A stretch of DNA of 64,000 nt from assembly GCA_030686995.1 (NCBI GenBank), contig JARVZY010002408.1, positions 509,501 to 573,500 of the forward strand, written 5' to 3'. This stretch comes from Artemisia argyi. Taxonomy: Eukaryota > Streptophyta > Magnoliopsida > Asterales > Asteraceae. A program made the translations under genes and the position numbers. A model generated the notes under the pieces. That model did no database searches, was not told where the DNA came from, and saw only the letters and a list, made by a program, of their open reading frames with translations. How positions within the stretch are numbered: the stretch's first letter is position 1; each line of letters starts with the position of its first letter. This document shows, one piece after another, positions 12,061 through 23,721 of this stretch.

Positions 12061-12740
12061 TCAGTTAGTGTTGGTCTCGGTAATAGGCTTGGTGAAAAGT
12101 TGTGGATACTTGCGTCGCATTTGGTCTTCTCGTTCCCAAGTAAACTCGGGTCCTCTTCGAGAATTCCGGCGAACCTTCACGATCGGAATTCAACTTTGTT
12201 TCAACTGTTTGATCTCGCGATCCATAATTTCAACTGGTTCTTCCACAAAGTTAAGCTTGTCATCGAGTTGTATTTCTTCTAATGGTATAATGGCAGACTC
12301 GTCCGAAAGACATTTCTTGAGGTTCGAAACATGAAACGTGTTGTGTACGTTGCTAAGTTCTGACGGAAGTTCAAGTTTGTAAGCTACTGGACCAATCCTT
12401 TCCAGTATCTTAAACGGACCAATGTATCTCGGGTTCAACTTCCCGCGTTTTCCAAATCGTATCACGCCCTTCCAAGGCGAGACTTTCAACATGACTTTAT
12501 CTCCGATCTGAAATTCCAATGGTTTGCGTCGAACATCTGCGTAGCTTTTCTGTCGACTTCTAGCAGTTTCGAGTCTCTCTCGAATCTGAATTATCTTTTC
12601 TGTTGTTTCTTGAACCATCTCCGGGTCAGTACATTGTACTTCACCGACTTCGGCCCAACAAACTGGAGATCGACACTTACGACCATAAAGTGCCTCGAAT
12701 GGTGCTGCTTTAATGCTCGAATGGTAACTGTTGTTGTAGG
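12061..12740 (-). pseudogene. Tekay integrase C-terminus plus chromodomain (3' part of the interrupted pol)
   Basis: Direct continuation of the polyprotein ending at 27306. Bases 12740 downward encode [20 protein letters not shown], then the GPF/Y module ([20 protein letters not shown]) and [13 protein letters not shown]. An in-frame TGA at 12190-12192 interrupts the chromodomain. Beyond it the same frame reads IPIVKVRRNSRRGPEFTWER, then a region to the true stop at 12061-12063. The apparent MASIT start at 12753 comes from Athila1 LTR bases and is not genuine. The chromodomain, known in chromoviruses to target integration to chromatin marks, confirms the Tekay assignment. Confidence 0.9.
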
Positions 12741-15326
12741 TGATTGATGCCAAACCACCTAACTTATATTGACCAAATAATGGTCAACAAAGTCAAAGGC
12801 TTAGAGTCAATGCTCCGGGTAATATAATGTATCACCGGGTCGTGAAATCCCGTTGAAGTGTGAATTGTGACCTTAGCGTATTAGGGATCGGGTAATTATT
12901 CATAGGAAAGGGTTATGATTAAAATTACTTGGAAATTATTAACAGATATAGCTTAGGAAAGCTATGTGATGGATTACTGGAATTTGGATTACGAGAATTT
13001 GAGCTTAAACCGAAAATTATACGTTTTAATTAAAAACGTATACTGATGAACCGTACAAAAAGTACAACTAAAGAACTGAGAGGGGTAAAAGTGTAAATTT
13101 GATATTTTTACAATCCTATTAATTAAAGAAAATTTTAAGAAAAATAAAAAAGTATTTTTACACTATTTAATTATTTAATATTAATTATTTTACTAATTAT
13201 CTATTTATTACTAATTAAACTAATTAGAATTATTAAAAATACTAAAAAGACTTAGAAAATTAAGAAAAATTTTATAAATCTAATTAACCATTACAGGAAT
13301 CCTAAAAAATTATAAAAAGTTAATTTTATGTATTTTTAAACTAATTAACGAATTATTATTCTATTTATTAATTAATATCTAATTAAACTATTTAAATTAT
13401 GAAGACTATTAAATGAACAGTAAAAATTCTAGAAAAAATTTATAAAAATGTTTTAACTAAAATAAAAGCTATAAAAATTATAAAAACTAGGTTATACTAT
13501 TTAAAAACTAATTATGCTATTTAATTGATTAATATTAATTAAAACTAAATTAAACTAAAATTAATTAAAAATACCACTAAAAGACAAAATAAAAATCTGG
13601 AAAAATTTGTAAAATTATTTTAACCTAAAATGTAATTTCTAAAAATATAAAAGTGATATATTATTTAGAAATTAATTAAAAAGAAAATTAAATTGATAAA
13701 TCCTATTAAATAGAAGCTATCACTATTTTTAAAGTTGGTTTTTTGGTTTTTTTTCTTTTTCTAAACTAAGTATAAGATAAAAATAAGCACTTTTAATTAA
13801 GACACTTTTACTATACCCCTGGAAATAAGCACTTGGAGTGCTTATTCACCTCACAGTTGACTTTTGTTGACTGTGAAGGTTAATAAGCTCAAAATGAAAA
13901 TGTGGGGTCCACAATTATATTTCTTGGTTTCTCTGAGTCAAATGATCACAAATAAGCAAGAGTCAAGCCAATAAGTGGCCTGAATAAGCCAAAAATAACA
14001 AATAAGCACTTAGCTTATTTGTTGACTGAGGCAGCTGAGGGACAAAGTTTATGGGTCAAACTAGGTAGGGTCCACAGATTTTGGGGTCAAACAAAAGGTC
14101 AACCCTTATTCCTGGGTAGGAGGGGGGTTGAAAGGTGCAAGGTAAAGCCTATGGGACCCACTGGGTCAGTCACAAACCACCAATGAAGTTGGGTGGATGG
14201 CTGAGGTAACTGAGAGCAGGGCAGACCTTTGCCCTGCAACCTACTTCAAGGCTTGGTGGGACCCACCAAACAAATTCTTAAAAATCTGGAAAAATTCACA
14301 AAAATCTACAAAGTGGTAGATAATAAGCACACCAAGTTCCAGCTTCTAACAACTAAGATCAAACAAGTTACACCCCTCCCAATATTGCTCAAAATGACTG
14401 AAACAAGTCTTTGACTTTAAAAAGTTTTGCACAACTTTGACTTTTATGAACTTGTGATGCTGATTTAATAATCCAATAAGCTAAGATAAGCTATATTAAA
14501 ACTAATTTGGGTAAAACTTCAACTTATGAAAAGGTTTTGTGAGATTTGGACTCCAAAAATCACCACAGTGGACTGTGGTGATTATTATCTTTTGATTTTG
14601 ACTTTTGTGAGGTTTTGTACCAAAACTCTTGTTCCCCTGAGCTTTATTATACCCAAATAACTAATAGAAACTAAAAAATGCTCAGTAAAACAACTAGAAT
14701 ACACCAAACAAGCTAAAACCAAACACCCTCTTTTGAAACAGTTAATGGAAAGATTTCCACTTAAACAAGTATAAATCACAAACAGATGGTACAAACTACT
14801 TTATAAGCTAATATTTATATGCAATAAGCTTAAATAAACAACTAGGCTACTTTAAGAATAAAGATGAAAGGATTTGTAGCTTACAAAGCCTTCCAAGCAC
14901 TGAATAAGTACCAAGGAACCAAACCAAACTATCCTATGCCCTCCCCTGAGGTTCCTAACCCACAGCCTTCCAAGATTCACTGTGCTCCATGCTTATACAA
15001 CCAATGATCACCACTTTTTATTTTTATTTTTATTTTTCTTATTTTTTTTTAGTTTTTATTGAAAATTGAATTGAAAGTGTTCACATAAGCTTATAACACT
15101 TGTAATATCTTTTTTCTGAGCTTGTAAGAACTTCTTTGTTCCTTAAACACAAATTACTTCACTTGATTGGAACTTGGAAATTTAAGATGAGATTTTGAAA
15201 AGTAAAATTGGAATTTAAACTTCAAAATGAACTTGCATTAATAAAAAGAGTTACATTACATTGAAAATGAACTGAAATTACAAATAAACTAAGAAAATTA
15301 CACACAAGCTTCTTATGAGCTTATCA

Positions 15327-15335
15327 TTATATATC
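15327..15335 (-). promoter_or_regulatory. Athila1 LTR TATA box
   Basis: Sense-strand CGATATATAATGATAAGC, about 1.2 kb from the LTR start and followed by T-rich leader sequence. The same element lies at about 26309-26317 in the 5' LTR, where it would drive the genomic RNA. Confidence 0.5.
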
Positions 15336-15685
15336 GACTAAAAAATAAATCCCTAAGCCTTCCACATGGCTACTTTTTGAAAACTGAGAGTCCCAATGAC
15401 TTTGCCTTGACCCTCTGACCAAATCCCAACCATCAATTTAATCTTCAATGCATCCTAGCCACTGATTCGTATTTTGGCGCCAATTTTTATACGGGGCAAA
15501 ACTAGTGGTGTTGGTGAGGGTTTAGGGGAGCATTTATGGTGGTGGAGATGGTAGGTGAGGGAATTAATTGTGGGGGGTGGAGTAGTTGAAAAGGCGAGGA
15601 GGGGGGGGAAAGTTTCTCCCTGGTTTTGCGCTTGTCTGTTGGGGGAGATGATGGTCAAACGTGGGTTTGACCCGCGTTGACTAGG

Positions 15686-16037
15686 TTTGACCGGGGTTTT
15701 AGCCAAATTGGACTGGGCCAAGATGTGGTGGGCTTGGGGATCAGCTGGGCTAGGGGTTGTTTGGGTTTGGATTAGTTTTTTGGATTAAATAAAAATGGGG
15801 TCCGGTTTGGATAAATTTAGCCATAGGGACCAATTTTGCAATTCTTCCAAACTTCAAGGGCTTTGACCGGGGTTTTAGCCAAATTGGACTGGGCCAAGAT
15901 GTGGTGGGCTTGGGGATCAGCTGGGCTAGGGGTTGTTTGGGTTTGGATTAGTTTTTTGGATTAAATAAAAATGGGGTCCGGTTTGGATAAATTTAGCCAT
16001 AGGGACCAATTTTGCAATTCTTCCAAACTTCAAGGGC
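15686..16037. repeat. 176-bp tandem duplication private to the 3' LTR
   Basis: Bases 15686-15861 and 15862-16037 are identical copies (tttgaccggggttttagcc ... cttcaagggc). The 5' LTR has a single copy around 26668-26844. The duplication therefore arose after insertion, or during the last reverse transcription. Confidence 0.93.
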
Positions 16038-16475
16038 TGAAGTTGCCCACTTTCCAAAGCTCTCTAAAGGATCAATGTTGCCAAATACCAATAATCCAAG
16101 GACCAAATTTGTATTTTTCCATTTTTTTCCAATTTCAAAAATTCCCAGGGACTACTTTTGCCATATTTGGATTTTTAGGGACTAAATATGTAATTTTTGA
16201 AAACTTGCAACCCAATTATGATATTTTGACTTTATTTGACTTTTAAGACCTTGGGTTGACTTTTCCTTAAAAATAAATGCATAGGGACTAAAGTTGACAA
16301 GTTTTGAAACTCGGGGGACTGAAACTGCCAATACTGCAAACTTTGTACGTTTTTTCTTTGTTTTTGCACATTTTGCTTTTAAAACACATAAAACACAATC
16401 CCTGGGATAATTTAAGTATTTTGATATCTTTTTGATTGTTTTTGTGCGTTTTGGCAGTTTAAATATATCGAAAAC

Positions 16476-16497
16476 GATGAGTGTTTGAGCACTCATC
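16476..16497 (-). other. Terminal LTR hairpin of Athila1
   Basis: GATGAGTG / CACTCATC, 8-bp perfect arms with loop CTCAAA, two bases inside the LTR terminus. Present again at 27283-27304, and in Athila2 (46855-46876) with 7-bp arms and a different loop. Confidence 0.7.
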
Positions 16498-16498
16498 A

Positions 16499-16510
16499 AT
16501 CCCCCACACT
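16499..16510 (-). other. Athila1 polypurine tract
   Basis: Sense AGTGTGGGGGAT directly abuts the 3' LTR start TGATGAG. Athila2 has the same tract at 46878-46889. It primes plus-strand synthesis. Confidence 0.85.
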
Positions 16511-16516
16511 GAACTA

Positions 16517-16533
16517 TTGCTAGTCCCTAGCAA
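16517..16533 (-). other. PPT-proximal hairpin of Athila1
   Basis: TTGCTAG / CTAGCAA, 7-bp perfect arms, 3-nt loop, seven bases from the PPT. Conserved in Athila2 at 46896-46912 with only a loop change. Confidence 0.6.
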
Positions 16534-16549
16534 TCTTTTTAGAAAACTT

Positions 16550-16904
16550 GATGGATTTTAAACTATTTACCAAAAGCCATCACTTCTGGAGTAGCCAGGT
16601 GTAAGAACTGTGGCACACCTGATAACCGTGTGATTTTGAGCAAACCACCAGCTTTCAACGGATTTGTTAAGTCTTTACCAGGAGCCGTTTGCTCCTGGAC
16701 TAGCCAGCATCTTGATGGACCTAGTCGACATCTTGGTGAGCTGATTACCAATTATGGATTTTCCACGGCCTTTACCACAAGCCATAATCTTGCGGGCTAG
16801 CCAACTCATTTGTTTTCGGGGAGTTGATGAACCATACAATTTTGGGCAAATTGCCAGCCGTCAACGGATTTGATTTATCTTTACCAAGAGCCGTTTGCTC
16901 CTGG
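16550..16904 (-). other. Array of four pseudoknot-like RNA modules, Athila1 3' untranslated region
   Basis: Four stems at 16570-16589 (A), 16678-16698 (B1), 16775-16795 (C) and 16884-16904 (B2). On the sense strand each is 7 bp: 5' arm CCAGAAG, CCAGGAG, CCGCAAG, CCAGGAG and 3' arm CTTTTGG, CTCCTGG, CTTGTGG, CTCTTGG. Loops are TGATGG, CAAACGG, ATTATGG, CAAACGG. Each loop is complementary to a segment 15-17 nt downstream: CCATC (16550-16554), CCGTT (16657-16661), CCATAAT (16751-16757), CCGTT (16863-16867). That gives H-type pseudoknot topology. Flanks TGGCTARTC and GTAAA are shared. All stem deviations are G-U in sense (A-C in antisense). Units are spaced 97-109 bp. Function unknown. Confidence 0.72.
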
Positions 16905-17185
16905 ATTAGCCAATCCCTTTTGTCGCTTAGACGAGGCGGACTGATTACCCTAAAAATTTTGAAATAAAGTGAAAAATTTTTGAAAATTTTGGCCAAAACG
17001 GGGGGGGGGGGGTACTTGAAAGATATTTGCTAAAATTCGTTAGAATTTCCCCCCCACACTTAGAAATGAATATTGTCCTCAATATTCAAAGTCCCGGCTA
17101 TTAAGCCGAAACTATGAACGTAAAAAGCCAAGATTCGAATCTAACTGCGGAAATACCAATTTCACTTTATTTCTATATATACAAT

Positions 17186-17216
<31 letters not shown>

Positions 17217-17369
17217 TATATACATATATACATTTTTTCAAACAGCGGGGGGTTGGCCATTCCCCCACACTTAGTGGTAGAAAATAGAAAGAATCAGAGA
17301 TACGGGTGAAAACCCGTATTGTTGCTAATTTTTGGTCATTGAGTCGTTAGCTTGACTCTATCCCCGAAT
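16905..17369. other. Athila1 spacer between pol stop and pseudoknot array
   Basis: Non-coding. Contains C/G homopolymers (about 17000-17012 and 17049-17054), a T run of about 30 at 17189-17218, and a segment 'cccccacactta' repeated at 17050 and 17263. No env-like ORF. Confidence 0.6.
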
Positions 17370-20300
17370 TCAATTGTCCTTGGGGAAAGTTTGGAGATCC
17401 GGGACGACCATGGATGGTACGTCCTCTCCAAAATAGTGCTTTAACCGATGTCCATTCACTTTGAAATTTGGACCGTCACTTTGAGATAATTCGACGGTGC
17501 CATAAGGATAAACTTTTGTAATAGTGAATGGACCAGTCCATCGGGTTTTGAGCTTTCCCGAGAAGATCTTGAGTCTAGAATTAAAAAGAAGGACTCGATC
17601 ACCAACGTTGAAAACGCGGTTTTTGATTTTTGAGTCATGAATCTTCTTTGTTTTTTCTTTATAGATCAAAGAGTTCTCGTAAGCTTGATCACGCAGTTCG
17701 TTTAATTCATTTAGTTGAACTTTTCTATGATCACCCGCCGTTTTGAGGTCGAAATTGGCATGCTTGAGAGCCCAATAGGCTTTGTGTTCAAGCTCGATCG
17801 GAAGATGGCACGCTTTCCCGTACACAAGTTTATAAGGCGTACACCCAATGGGTGTTTTGTAAGCCGTACGGAAAGCCCAAAGTGCATCATCTAATTTGTC
17901 CGACCACGATGCACGATTTTCACCTACAGTTCTCTCCAATATTCTTTTAATGCCCCGATTGGACACTTCGACTTGTCCACTTGTTTGAGGGTGGTACGCA
18001 GTGGAAAGACGGTGAGTCACACCGTATTTTTGCATGACTTTGTCAAATTTGTCATTACAGAAGTGCGTACCACGATCACTAATAATAGCACGTGGAGTTC
18101 TGAATCGGGCAAAGAGAGCTTTTAAAAATTTCACCACAACTCGGGCATCATTTGTGGGTAAGGCTTTTACTTCAACCCATTTTGACAAGTAGTCAACTGC
18201 CACGAGTATGTATTTGTTGCCGTGAGAAGATGGAAATGGCCCCATAAAGTCGATGCCCCAGATATCAAAGATTTCACAAACTTGAATTGCATTCTGAGGC
18301 ATTTCATTTCTTTGTGAAATATTCCCGTGGCGCTGACAAGCGTCACAGGACTTGACCAATTCTTGGGCATCCTTGTATTTCGAGGGCCAATAAAAGCCGG
18401 AATCAAACACCTTTTTGGCGGTGTAGTTGGGATTGTGGTGGCCCCCCGTGGGACCAGCATGGCAAGCCTTTAAGATTTCAGCGGCTTCCTGACCATACAC
18501 ACACCGCCGGATGACTTGATCCGCGCATATCTTGAACAAATAGGGGTCGTCCCAAAAGTAATGTTTTATGTCTTTGAAAAATTTATTTTTTTGTTGGGAC
18601 GACATCCCTTTCACAATAAAGTTACCCGCAAGATAGTTTGCAAAATCGGCAAACCATGGGGTAATCGAGTCTCCACGAAATGAAACCGCATTGAGGGTTT
18701 CGAGAGGAAACGTTTCATTTATTTCCTTTTTCTCGAAATCATTTTGGTGAGGGTTTTCAAGACGGGAGAGATGATCAGCAGCTAGGTTCTCAGCTCCTTT
18801 TTTATCACGAATAATGATATCAAATTCCTGAAGGAGGAGAACCCATCGGAGGAGTCTCGGCTTTGCATCCTGTTTTGCAAATAGATATTTCAAAGCCGAA
18901 TGATCCGTATACACTATGCTTTTAGTCAGAATCAAGTATGGCCGGAATTTTTCAAAAGCATACACCACAGCTAATAATTCTTTTTCAGTGGTGGTGTAAT
19001 GACTTTGTGCCTCGGTCATAGTTTTGCTGGCATAGTGTATAGGCTGAAAATGTTTTGTTTTGCGTTGCCCCAAGACTGCCCCTATAGCATAATCACTAGC
19101 ATCACACATGAGCTCGAAGGGCAAGTCCCAATCGGGGGCAACAAGAATCGGTGCCTCGGTAAGCCTTTTCTTTAATGTTTGAAAGGCTTCGATGCACTCA
19201 GGGGAGAAGATAAAAGGAGCATCCTTCTCGAGGAGATGGGTCATGGGCCGGGCAATTTTTGAAAAATCTTGAATAAACCTACGATAGAAACCGGCGTGAC
19301 CCAAAAAGCTCCTAACACCTTTCACGGTTGTGGGATGAGGCAATTTTGCAATGACGTCCACTTTGGCACGATCAACCTCAATCCCGTTTTTTGAAATTTT
19401 ATGGCCGAGGACAATGCCCTCTTTGACCATAAAGTGACTCTTCTCCCAATTTAGACACAACTTTGTGTCTTCACAACGTTTTAGCATATTGTCTAAATGG
19501 GAGAGGCATGTTTGAAACGAATCCCCAATGACCGAAAAATCGTTCATGAAGACCTCCATACTTTTCCCGATCATGTCGGAAAAGATGGCCATCATACATC
19601 TTTGAAACGTGCCCGGAGCATTACATAAGCCAAATGGCATACGTTTATATGCGAAGGTTCCATAGGGGCACGTAAAAGTGGTCTTTTCTTGGTCTTGCGG
19701 GTCAATGGGAATTTGAAAGTAACCCGAGAAACCATCGAGGAAGCAATAGTACTCATTCCCCGCTAATCTCTCGAGCATCTGATCCATAAAAGGCAGAGGA
19801 AAATGATCCTTACGGGTAGCGTCATTCAATTTACGATAATCAATGCAGACGCGCCAACCCGTAACCAAACGAGTTGGAATTAACTCATTCTCCTCATTTG
19901 TGACAACGGTAATGCCACCCTTTTTTGGAACACAATGGATTGGGCTGACCCAAGGACTGTCCGAGATAGGGTAAATCAATCCGGCATCAAGAAGTTTTAA
20001 AACATCTTGTTTGATAACCTCGTGAATTTTTGGATTCACCCTTCTTTGTTGTTGGACCGCAGGTTTGAAATCGTCCTCCATTAAAATCTTATGAGTACAA
20101 AACTCAGGGTCAATGCCCTTGATATCTGAGAGACGCCAAGCAATTGCTTGTTTATGAGATTTCAAAACCTTGATAAGAGCAGCCTTTTCCTCATCGCTTA
20201 AGTCTTTGGCAATTATGACGGGTAATTTATCATCACCCTCCAGAAATGCATATTCAAGATGAGGCGGCAAGTCCTTAAGTTCAACCTCGGGGAAGTCATC

Positions 20301-23168
20301 AGTTTTCTCAACATTTTTGACCTCCTCATTATGAAGTTGTTGTGGTAGAACCTGAAGATGAGAGGGATCCTCGTTTAACAATTTTTCAAGCAGGAGAATA
20401 TCCCTCTCAAGGTCGATCTCTTGGCTATCGACTCCATCGGGAATCGAATCACTTTTGAGAAACGCTTCCATTTCTTCTAAGATGAAGTCACTCCCCTCAA
20501 ACGGAGTGAGGGAAGGAGAAGAATTGGCTATGATGGGGTGAGAAGACTGAGTGAGATTTTCACTCGAAGAATCATCAATGAAACCTAAAATCTCTTGAGC
20601 ATACTCCTCAGCAGCAACATCGATGACATCAATTTGATTCACCGACTCACAATCATAATTGGAGGAGTATCTCGAAGTTTGATTTAGGTTGAAGGTAATA
20701 GCTTCCGTTCCAACACGCAATGTGATCTCATGCTCAAATACATCGATAAGAGCGCGCCCAGTTCTGAGGAATCCCCGCCCAAGAAAGAGAGGGACCCTAG
20801 AATCGGCATCAAAGTCAACAATCACAAAATCTGCCGGAAAATGGAACTTTCCCACTCTAACAAATACGTCCTCGGCAATGCCAATGGGACGAGAAATCGA
20901 GCGATCGGCAAGCTCTAAAGTCATGCACGTGGGAGTGAGTTCGGGAAGAGAAAGTTTCTTCCACACAGAATATGGCATCAGGTTGTTGCTAGCACCTAGA
21001 TCGGCCAGGGCGAAGCAATCAACCATTCCCGGGAAATTACAAGGGATGAGAAATTTCCCGGGATCTCCAAGCTTTTCAGGAAGCTTTTTCAAAAGAACCG
21101 CAGAGCAGTTCTCATTCAGAGGAGTTCTTGCCATCTCAAATAATTTTTCTTTATTACTCAACTGATTTTTGATTGTCGATGCAAACTTGGGCATCAAGAG
21201 AATAGCATCCGCAAAGCTGATATCAAAATGCAAATCTTGGAAGATTTGGAAAAATTTATCCATTTGGTGATTAGCTTTTTCGCGGAGCTTTTGTTCACTG
21301 AGACGTGATGGATAGGGAATAGAAGTTTTGGATTTAGGGCTGTCCACTGGAGTTTCTGGTGGTTCAAAGACAACTCCAGGCTTACATCTGGTTTCAAGAA
21401 TAACCTGAGGTTGGACGTGTGCTGTACTTCGTGGGCTAGGAATTTGCACTTTGTCCTTTGTCACCTCAGGTTCACGATTCACTACCTTTGGAGGGGAGGA
21501 AGAAGAGGTAGTAGGAATCGCGGGTTCATCATATGAAGCACCACTTCGTGTTGTGATCGCCTTAGCATCGCCCCTCAGGTTAACGATCGTGTTGCTCGGT
21601 AAAGTAGTACCTGAGCCCGAGGGTCGATCATTTAAAGACTTCTTGATGTCAGAAATCAGGCTGACCAGCAACTTGTTCAACTCTTCTTGGGACTTCATGA
21701 ATTGTTTCAACAACTCGTCAGATGAAGGCCCGGTTGAAACAATGGCTTGATTCGGGTTAGGAATGTTTGGAGCTCGATTGTTCGGATTGGGACCTTGATT
21801 TTGAAAATTACCCTGATTAGGGTTGTTGTTCCCATGAAAATATCCCTGATTGAAATTACCCTGACCTTGGTTCCGATTAAAGTTTCCTTGATTTTGTTGT
21901 TGGAAACCTTGATTTTGGAATCCTTGGTTTTGATTGTGAAAACCGTGGCCCTGATTGAAGTTATTTTGGTTTTGATAACCTTGGTTTTGATAACCTTGGT
22001 TCGCTCTATTTTGATTTTGGCCACGGTTTTGGACATTTTGGTTTTGATTAAAACCAGGAGGTCCAAGATAATGATGTTGAGGACGATAGCTAGGGTCCAT
22101 AGGAGGGCGATAGTGATTGCCTCCTTGATTTTGGGACCCCGCTAAAGCATGAGCTTCGTATGGAGTACCATCAGTAGCTGTGCAATTGTAGTAGGCATGC
22201 GGCCCACCACAAGTTACACAGACTTCCACTTTTTTAACCTCAGCAGGTGGAGGATGTTGTGGAAATGAGACTTTCTTTGTTTGGGCGAGAACCAAAGCTT
22301 GGATCGCTTCAGTGAGCTTGTCAATCTTAGCATCCGTGCTAGATTGACCCACAGAAGATGAAGTGGAAGGACCCGCATTAATTTGGGAAACAATCGGTTT
22401 GCTTCGTGTAGAGCGGACCTTAGACTTGTTTTCTATGATTTGCAAAGCTTCTTTTGTGGTTTTACTCAAAAAGTTGCCTCCCGCGGAGGCATTGAGAGAA
22501 TCCTGATCAGCTTGGCTCACGCCATTATAAAACGTATCGAGTTGCATCAACTCAGAGAAACCATGATGTGGACACTTGCGAAGTAATTCTTTGAAACGAT
22601 CCCACGCTTCACCAAAAGATTCATCATATTTTTGAGTGAACTTGGTGATTTCGTTCTTAAGACTCGTGGTCTTGGAAGGTGGGAAGAATTCATTCACAAA
22701 CTTTTTGACAAGATCTTCCCAAGTCTCAATAGATCGTGGAGGTTGTTTTTCAAGCCAAATCCGGGCTTGTCCCTCCAATGAGAATGGGAAGAGAAGAAGT
22801 TTTATTGCTTCACATGGGACATTCTTGTACTTGATGGTTGATGTGATTTTATTGAACCATCGAATATGAGCATGAGGATCGTCCCTCTCAAAACCGTAGA
22901 ATTGACTTGAGGTTACAAGATTGAGTAACCCGGTTTTGAGCTCAAAACTATCAGCCACGATGGCTGGGACAATAATGGCATCTCCGTAACCCTCGATGGG
23001 TGCTTGGAGAAGTTCACACATGGGACGGTCTTCCGCCATGGTGACAGTGGGTGTGGTAACAGTACGGATCTCAGATCCGACTGTTGGTGCTGAACGTCGA
23101 CGAGGTCTTCTAGGTTTTCGTACAAGCTCACATAATGGGCTAGTAGACCTAGAAGAACGAGTGCGCAT
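17370..23168 (-). CDS. gag-pol: Athila1 Gag-Pol polyprotein (1932 aa)
   Basis: Uninterrupted ORF. Order by residue: Gag core ~60-270 ([20 protein letters not shown]); knuckle-like [13 protein letters not shown] ~318-330; N/Q-rich tract ~365-465 with FNQ, YQNQ and FQNQG repeats; aspartic protease near 722 ([15 protein letters not shown]); reverse transcriptase ~980-1270; RNase H ~1290-1410 ([21 protein letters not shown]); integrase HHCC zinc finger ([14 protein letters not shown] ... CDACQRHG) and a DDE core with Asp ~1639 (GIDFMG), Asp ~1698 (ISDRGTHF) and Glu 36 residues later (GQVEVSN). The RT box reads VFMNDF where Athila2 has VFMDDF, so one catalytic aspartate is asparagine and polymerase activity should be lost. 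The first ATG ([11 protein letters not shown]) is shared with Athila2. Lineage rests on domain content and tRNA-Asp PBS. Confidence 0.95.
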   Translation of the reverse strand: MRTRSSRSTSPLCELVRKPRRPRRRSAPTVGSEIRTVTTPTVTMAEDRPMCELLQAPIEGYGDAIIVPAIVADSFELKTGLLNLVTSSQFYGFERDDPHAHIRWFNKITSTIKYKNVPCEAIKLLLFPFSLEGQARIWLEKQPPRSIETWEDLVKKFVNEFFPPSKTTSLKNEITKFTQKYDESFGEAWDRFKELLRKCPHHGFSELMQLDTFYNGVSQADQDSLNASAGGNFLSKTTKEALQIIENKSKVRSTRSKPIVSQINAGPSTSSSVGQSSTDAKIDKLTEAIQALVLAQTKKVSFPQHPPPAEVKKVEVCVTCGGPHAYYNCTATDGTPYEAHALAGSQNQGGNHYRPPMDPSYRPQHHYLGPPGFNQNQNVQNRGQNQNRANQGYQNQGYQNQNNFNQGHGFHNQNQGFQNQGFQQQNQGNFNRNQGQGNFNQGYFHGNNNPNQGNFQNQGPNPNNRAPNIPNPNQAIVSTGPSSDELLKQFMKSQEELNKLLVSLISDIKKSLNDRPSGSGTTLPSNTIVNLRGDAKAITTRSGASYDEPAIPTTSSSSPPKVVNREPEVTKDKVQIPSPRSTAHVQPQVILETRCKPGVVFEPPETPVDSPKSKTSIPYPSRLSEQKLREKANHQMDKFFQIFQDLHFDISFADAILLMPKFASTIKNQLSNKEKLFEMARTPLNENCSAVLLKKLPEKLGDPGKFLIPCNFPGMVDCFALADLGASNNLMPYSVWKKLSLPELTPTCMTLELADRSISRPIGIAEDVFVRVGKFHFPADFVIVDFDADSRVPLFLGRGFLRTGRALIDVFEHEITLRVGTEAITFNLNQTSRYSSNYDCESVNQIDVIDVAAEEYAQEILGFIDDSSSENLTQSSHPIIANSSPSLTPFEGSDFILEEMEAFLKSDSIPDGVDSQEIDLERDILLLEKLLNEDPSHLQVLPQQLHNEEVKNVEKTDDFPEVELKDLPPHLEYAFLEGDDKLPVIIAKDLSDEEKAALIKVLKSHKQAIAWRLSDIKGIDPEFCTHKILMEDDFKPAVQQQRRVNPKIHEVIKQDVLKLLDAGLIYPISDSPWVSPIHCVPKKGGITVVTNEENELIPTRLVTGWRVCIDYRKLNDATRKDHFPLPFMDQMLERLAGNEYYCFLDGFSGYFQIPIDPQDQEKTTFTCPYGTFAYKRMPFGLCNAPGTFQRCMMAIFSDMIGKSMEVFMNDFSVIGDSFQTCLSHLDNMLKRCEDTKLCLNWEKSHFMVKEGIVLGHKISKNGIEVDRAKVDVIAKLPHPTTVKGVRSFLGHAGFYRRFIQDFSKIARPMTHLLEKDAPFIFSPECIEAFQTLKKRLTEAPILVAPDWDLPFELMCDASDYAIGAVLGQRKTKHFQPIHYASKTMTEAQSHYTTTEKELLAVVYAFEKFRPYLILTKSIVYTDHSALKYLFAKQDAKPRLLRWVLLLQEFDIIIRDKKGAENLAADHLSRLENPHQNDFEKKEINETFPLETLNAVSFRGDSITPWFADFANYLAGNFIVKGMSSQQKNKFFKDIKHYFWDDPYLFKICADQVIRRCVYGQEAAEILKACHAGPTGGHHNPNYTAKKVFDSGFYWPSKYKDAQELVKSCDACQRHGNISQRNEMPQNAIQVCEIFDIWGIDFMGPFPSSHGNKYILVAVDYLSKWVEVKALPTNDARVVVKFLKALFARFRTPRAIISDRGTHFCNDKFDKVMQKYGVTHRLSTAYHPQTSGQVEVSNRGIKRILERTVGENRASWSDKLDDALWAFRTAYKTPIGCTPYKLVYGKACHLPIELEHKAYWALKHANFDLKTAGDHRKVQLNELNELRDQAYENSLIYKEKTKKIHDSKIKNRVFNVGDRVLLFNSRLKIFSGKLKTRWTGPFTITKVYPYGTVELSQSDGPNFKVNGHRLKHYFGEDVPSMVVPDLQTFPKDN

Positions 23169-23699
23169 GCACTAGGAACAAAAATCAATCAAAACAAAGT
23201 CGAGACAAAACCACAGTGAACTAAAACCAATAATCACAAGTGAGTGGCTTCTTTAGAAAAGGTACACCACCTACATGGATACAAAGGCAAGTTTTAATCT
23301 TTTTGATTTGGGAACTTATTTGTTCACACCCCTAGTTAGAAGGTGTTCTGTCTTGGTTTTCGACGGTTTATTTTTATGTAGAGTTATTATAAACAAGAAA
23401 GGGACGGATTTTTTTGTGTTTTGTGAATGGGTTTAAAAACTTTTGGGAAATATTTTTGGTATCGTTTCGTTTACCAAAATCGTTTTTCTTTAAGAATCAC
23501 CTTAAAAGAAAACCGAATCAGAAAACGTTACGATTTGTTGTGTTGTTTTTAATTTTTTTGGTGTTTTAACACTTTAGGAAAAGTGTTAATGACTTTTTTG
23601 TATTTTGATTATGAAAATATACACAAGTGATGGTATTTGTACAGTGAAAGATGTGAGATAATACTAATCTCAAATAACGCTAAAGAAACGCGCACACTT
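23169..23699. other. Athila1 5' leader
   Basis: Non-coding leader between PBS and gag start, homologous to 53541-54070 in Athila2. It contains T/A-rich stretches and no ORF of note. Confidence 0.7.
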
Positions 23700-23716
23700 C
23701 CTCGGCAGCGGCGCCA
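23700..23716 (-). other. Athila1 primer-binding site (tRNA-Asp type)
   Basis: Sense TGGCGCCGCTGCCGAGG, five bases (AAATT) after the 5' LTR. It is complementary to the 3' end of plant tRNA-Asp with minor mismatches, the primer known for Athila elements. Confidence 0.9.
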
Positions 23717-23721
23717 AATTT

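Larger units (their letters stand above)
12741..16498 (-). repeat. Athila1 3' LTR (3758 bp)
   Basis: Pairs with 23722-27305. Differences seen are a handful of substitutions, short homopolymer changes and one extra 176-bp unit. Sense features: a hairpin at the 5' terminus, a U3 array of GGGACYAAA-type words, TATA at about 15327-15335 (minus, GATATATAATG), and many GCTTATT words. The small 61-aa and 69-aa ORFs here are repeated in the other LTR and have no coding character. Confidence 0.96.

Noticed and set aside
14229..14794. 61-aa and 69-aa ORFs in the Athila1 LTR, repeated at 25211-25776
   Set aside because: Identical in both LTRs because the LTRs are near-identical; no coding features and not in the sense frame of any known protein.
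16499..17369. env-like ORF expected in some Athila elements
   Set aside because: No ORF of adequate length or with membrane segments between pol and PPT in either Athila-like element.
21747..22145. Open frames on both strands across the Gag N/Q-rich repeat (119-132 aa)
   Set aside because: They are shadows of the imperfect CAA/AAT-rich DNA repeat that encodes the Gag tract; a periodic repeat keeps several frames open.
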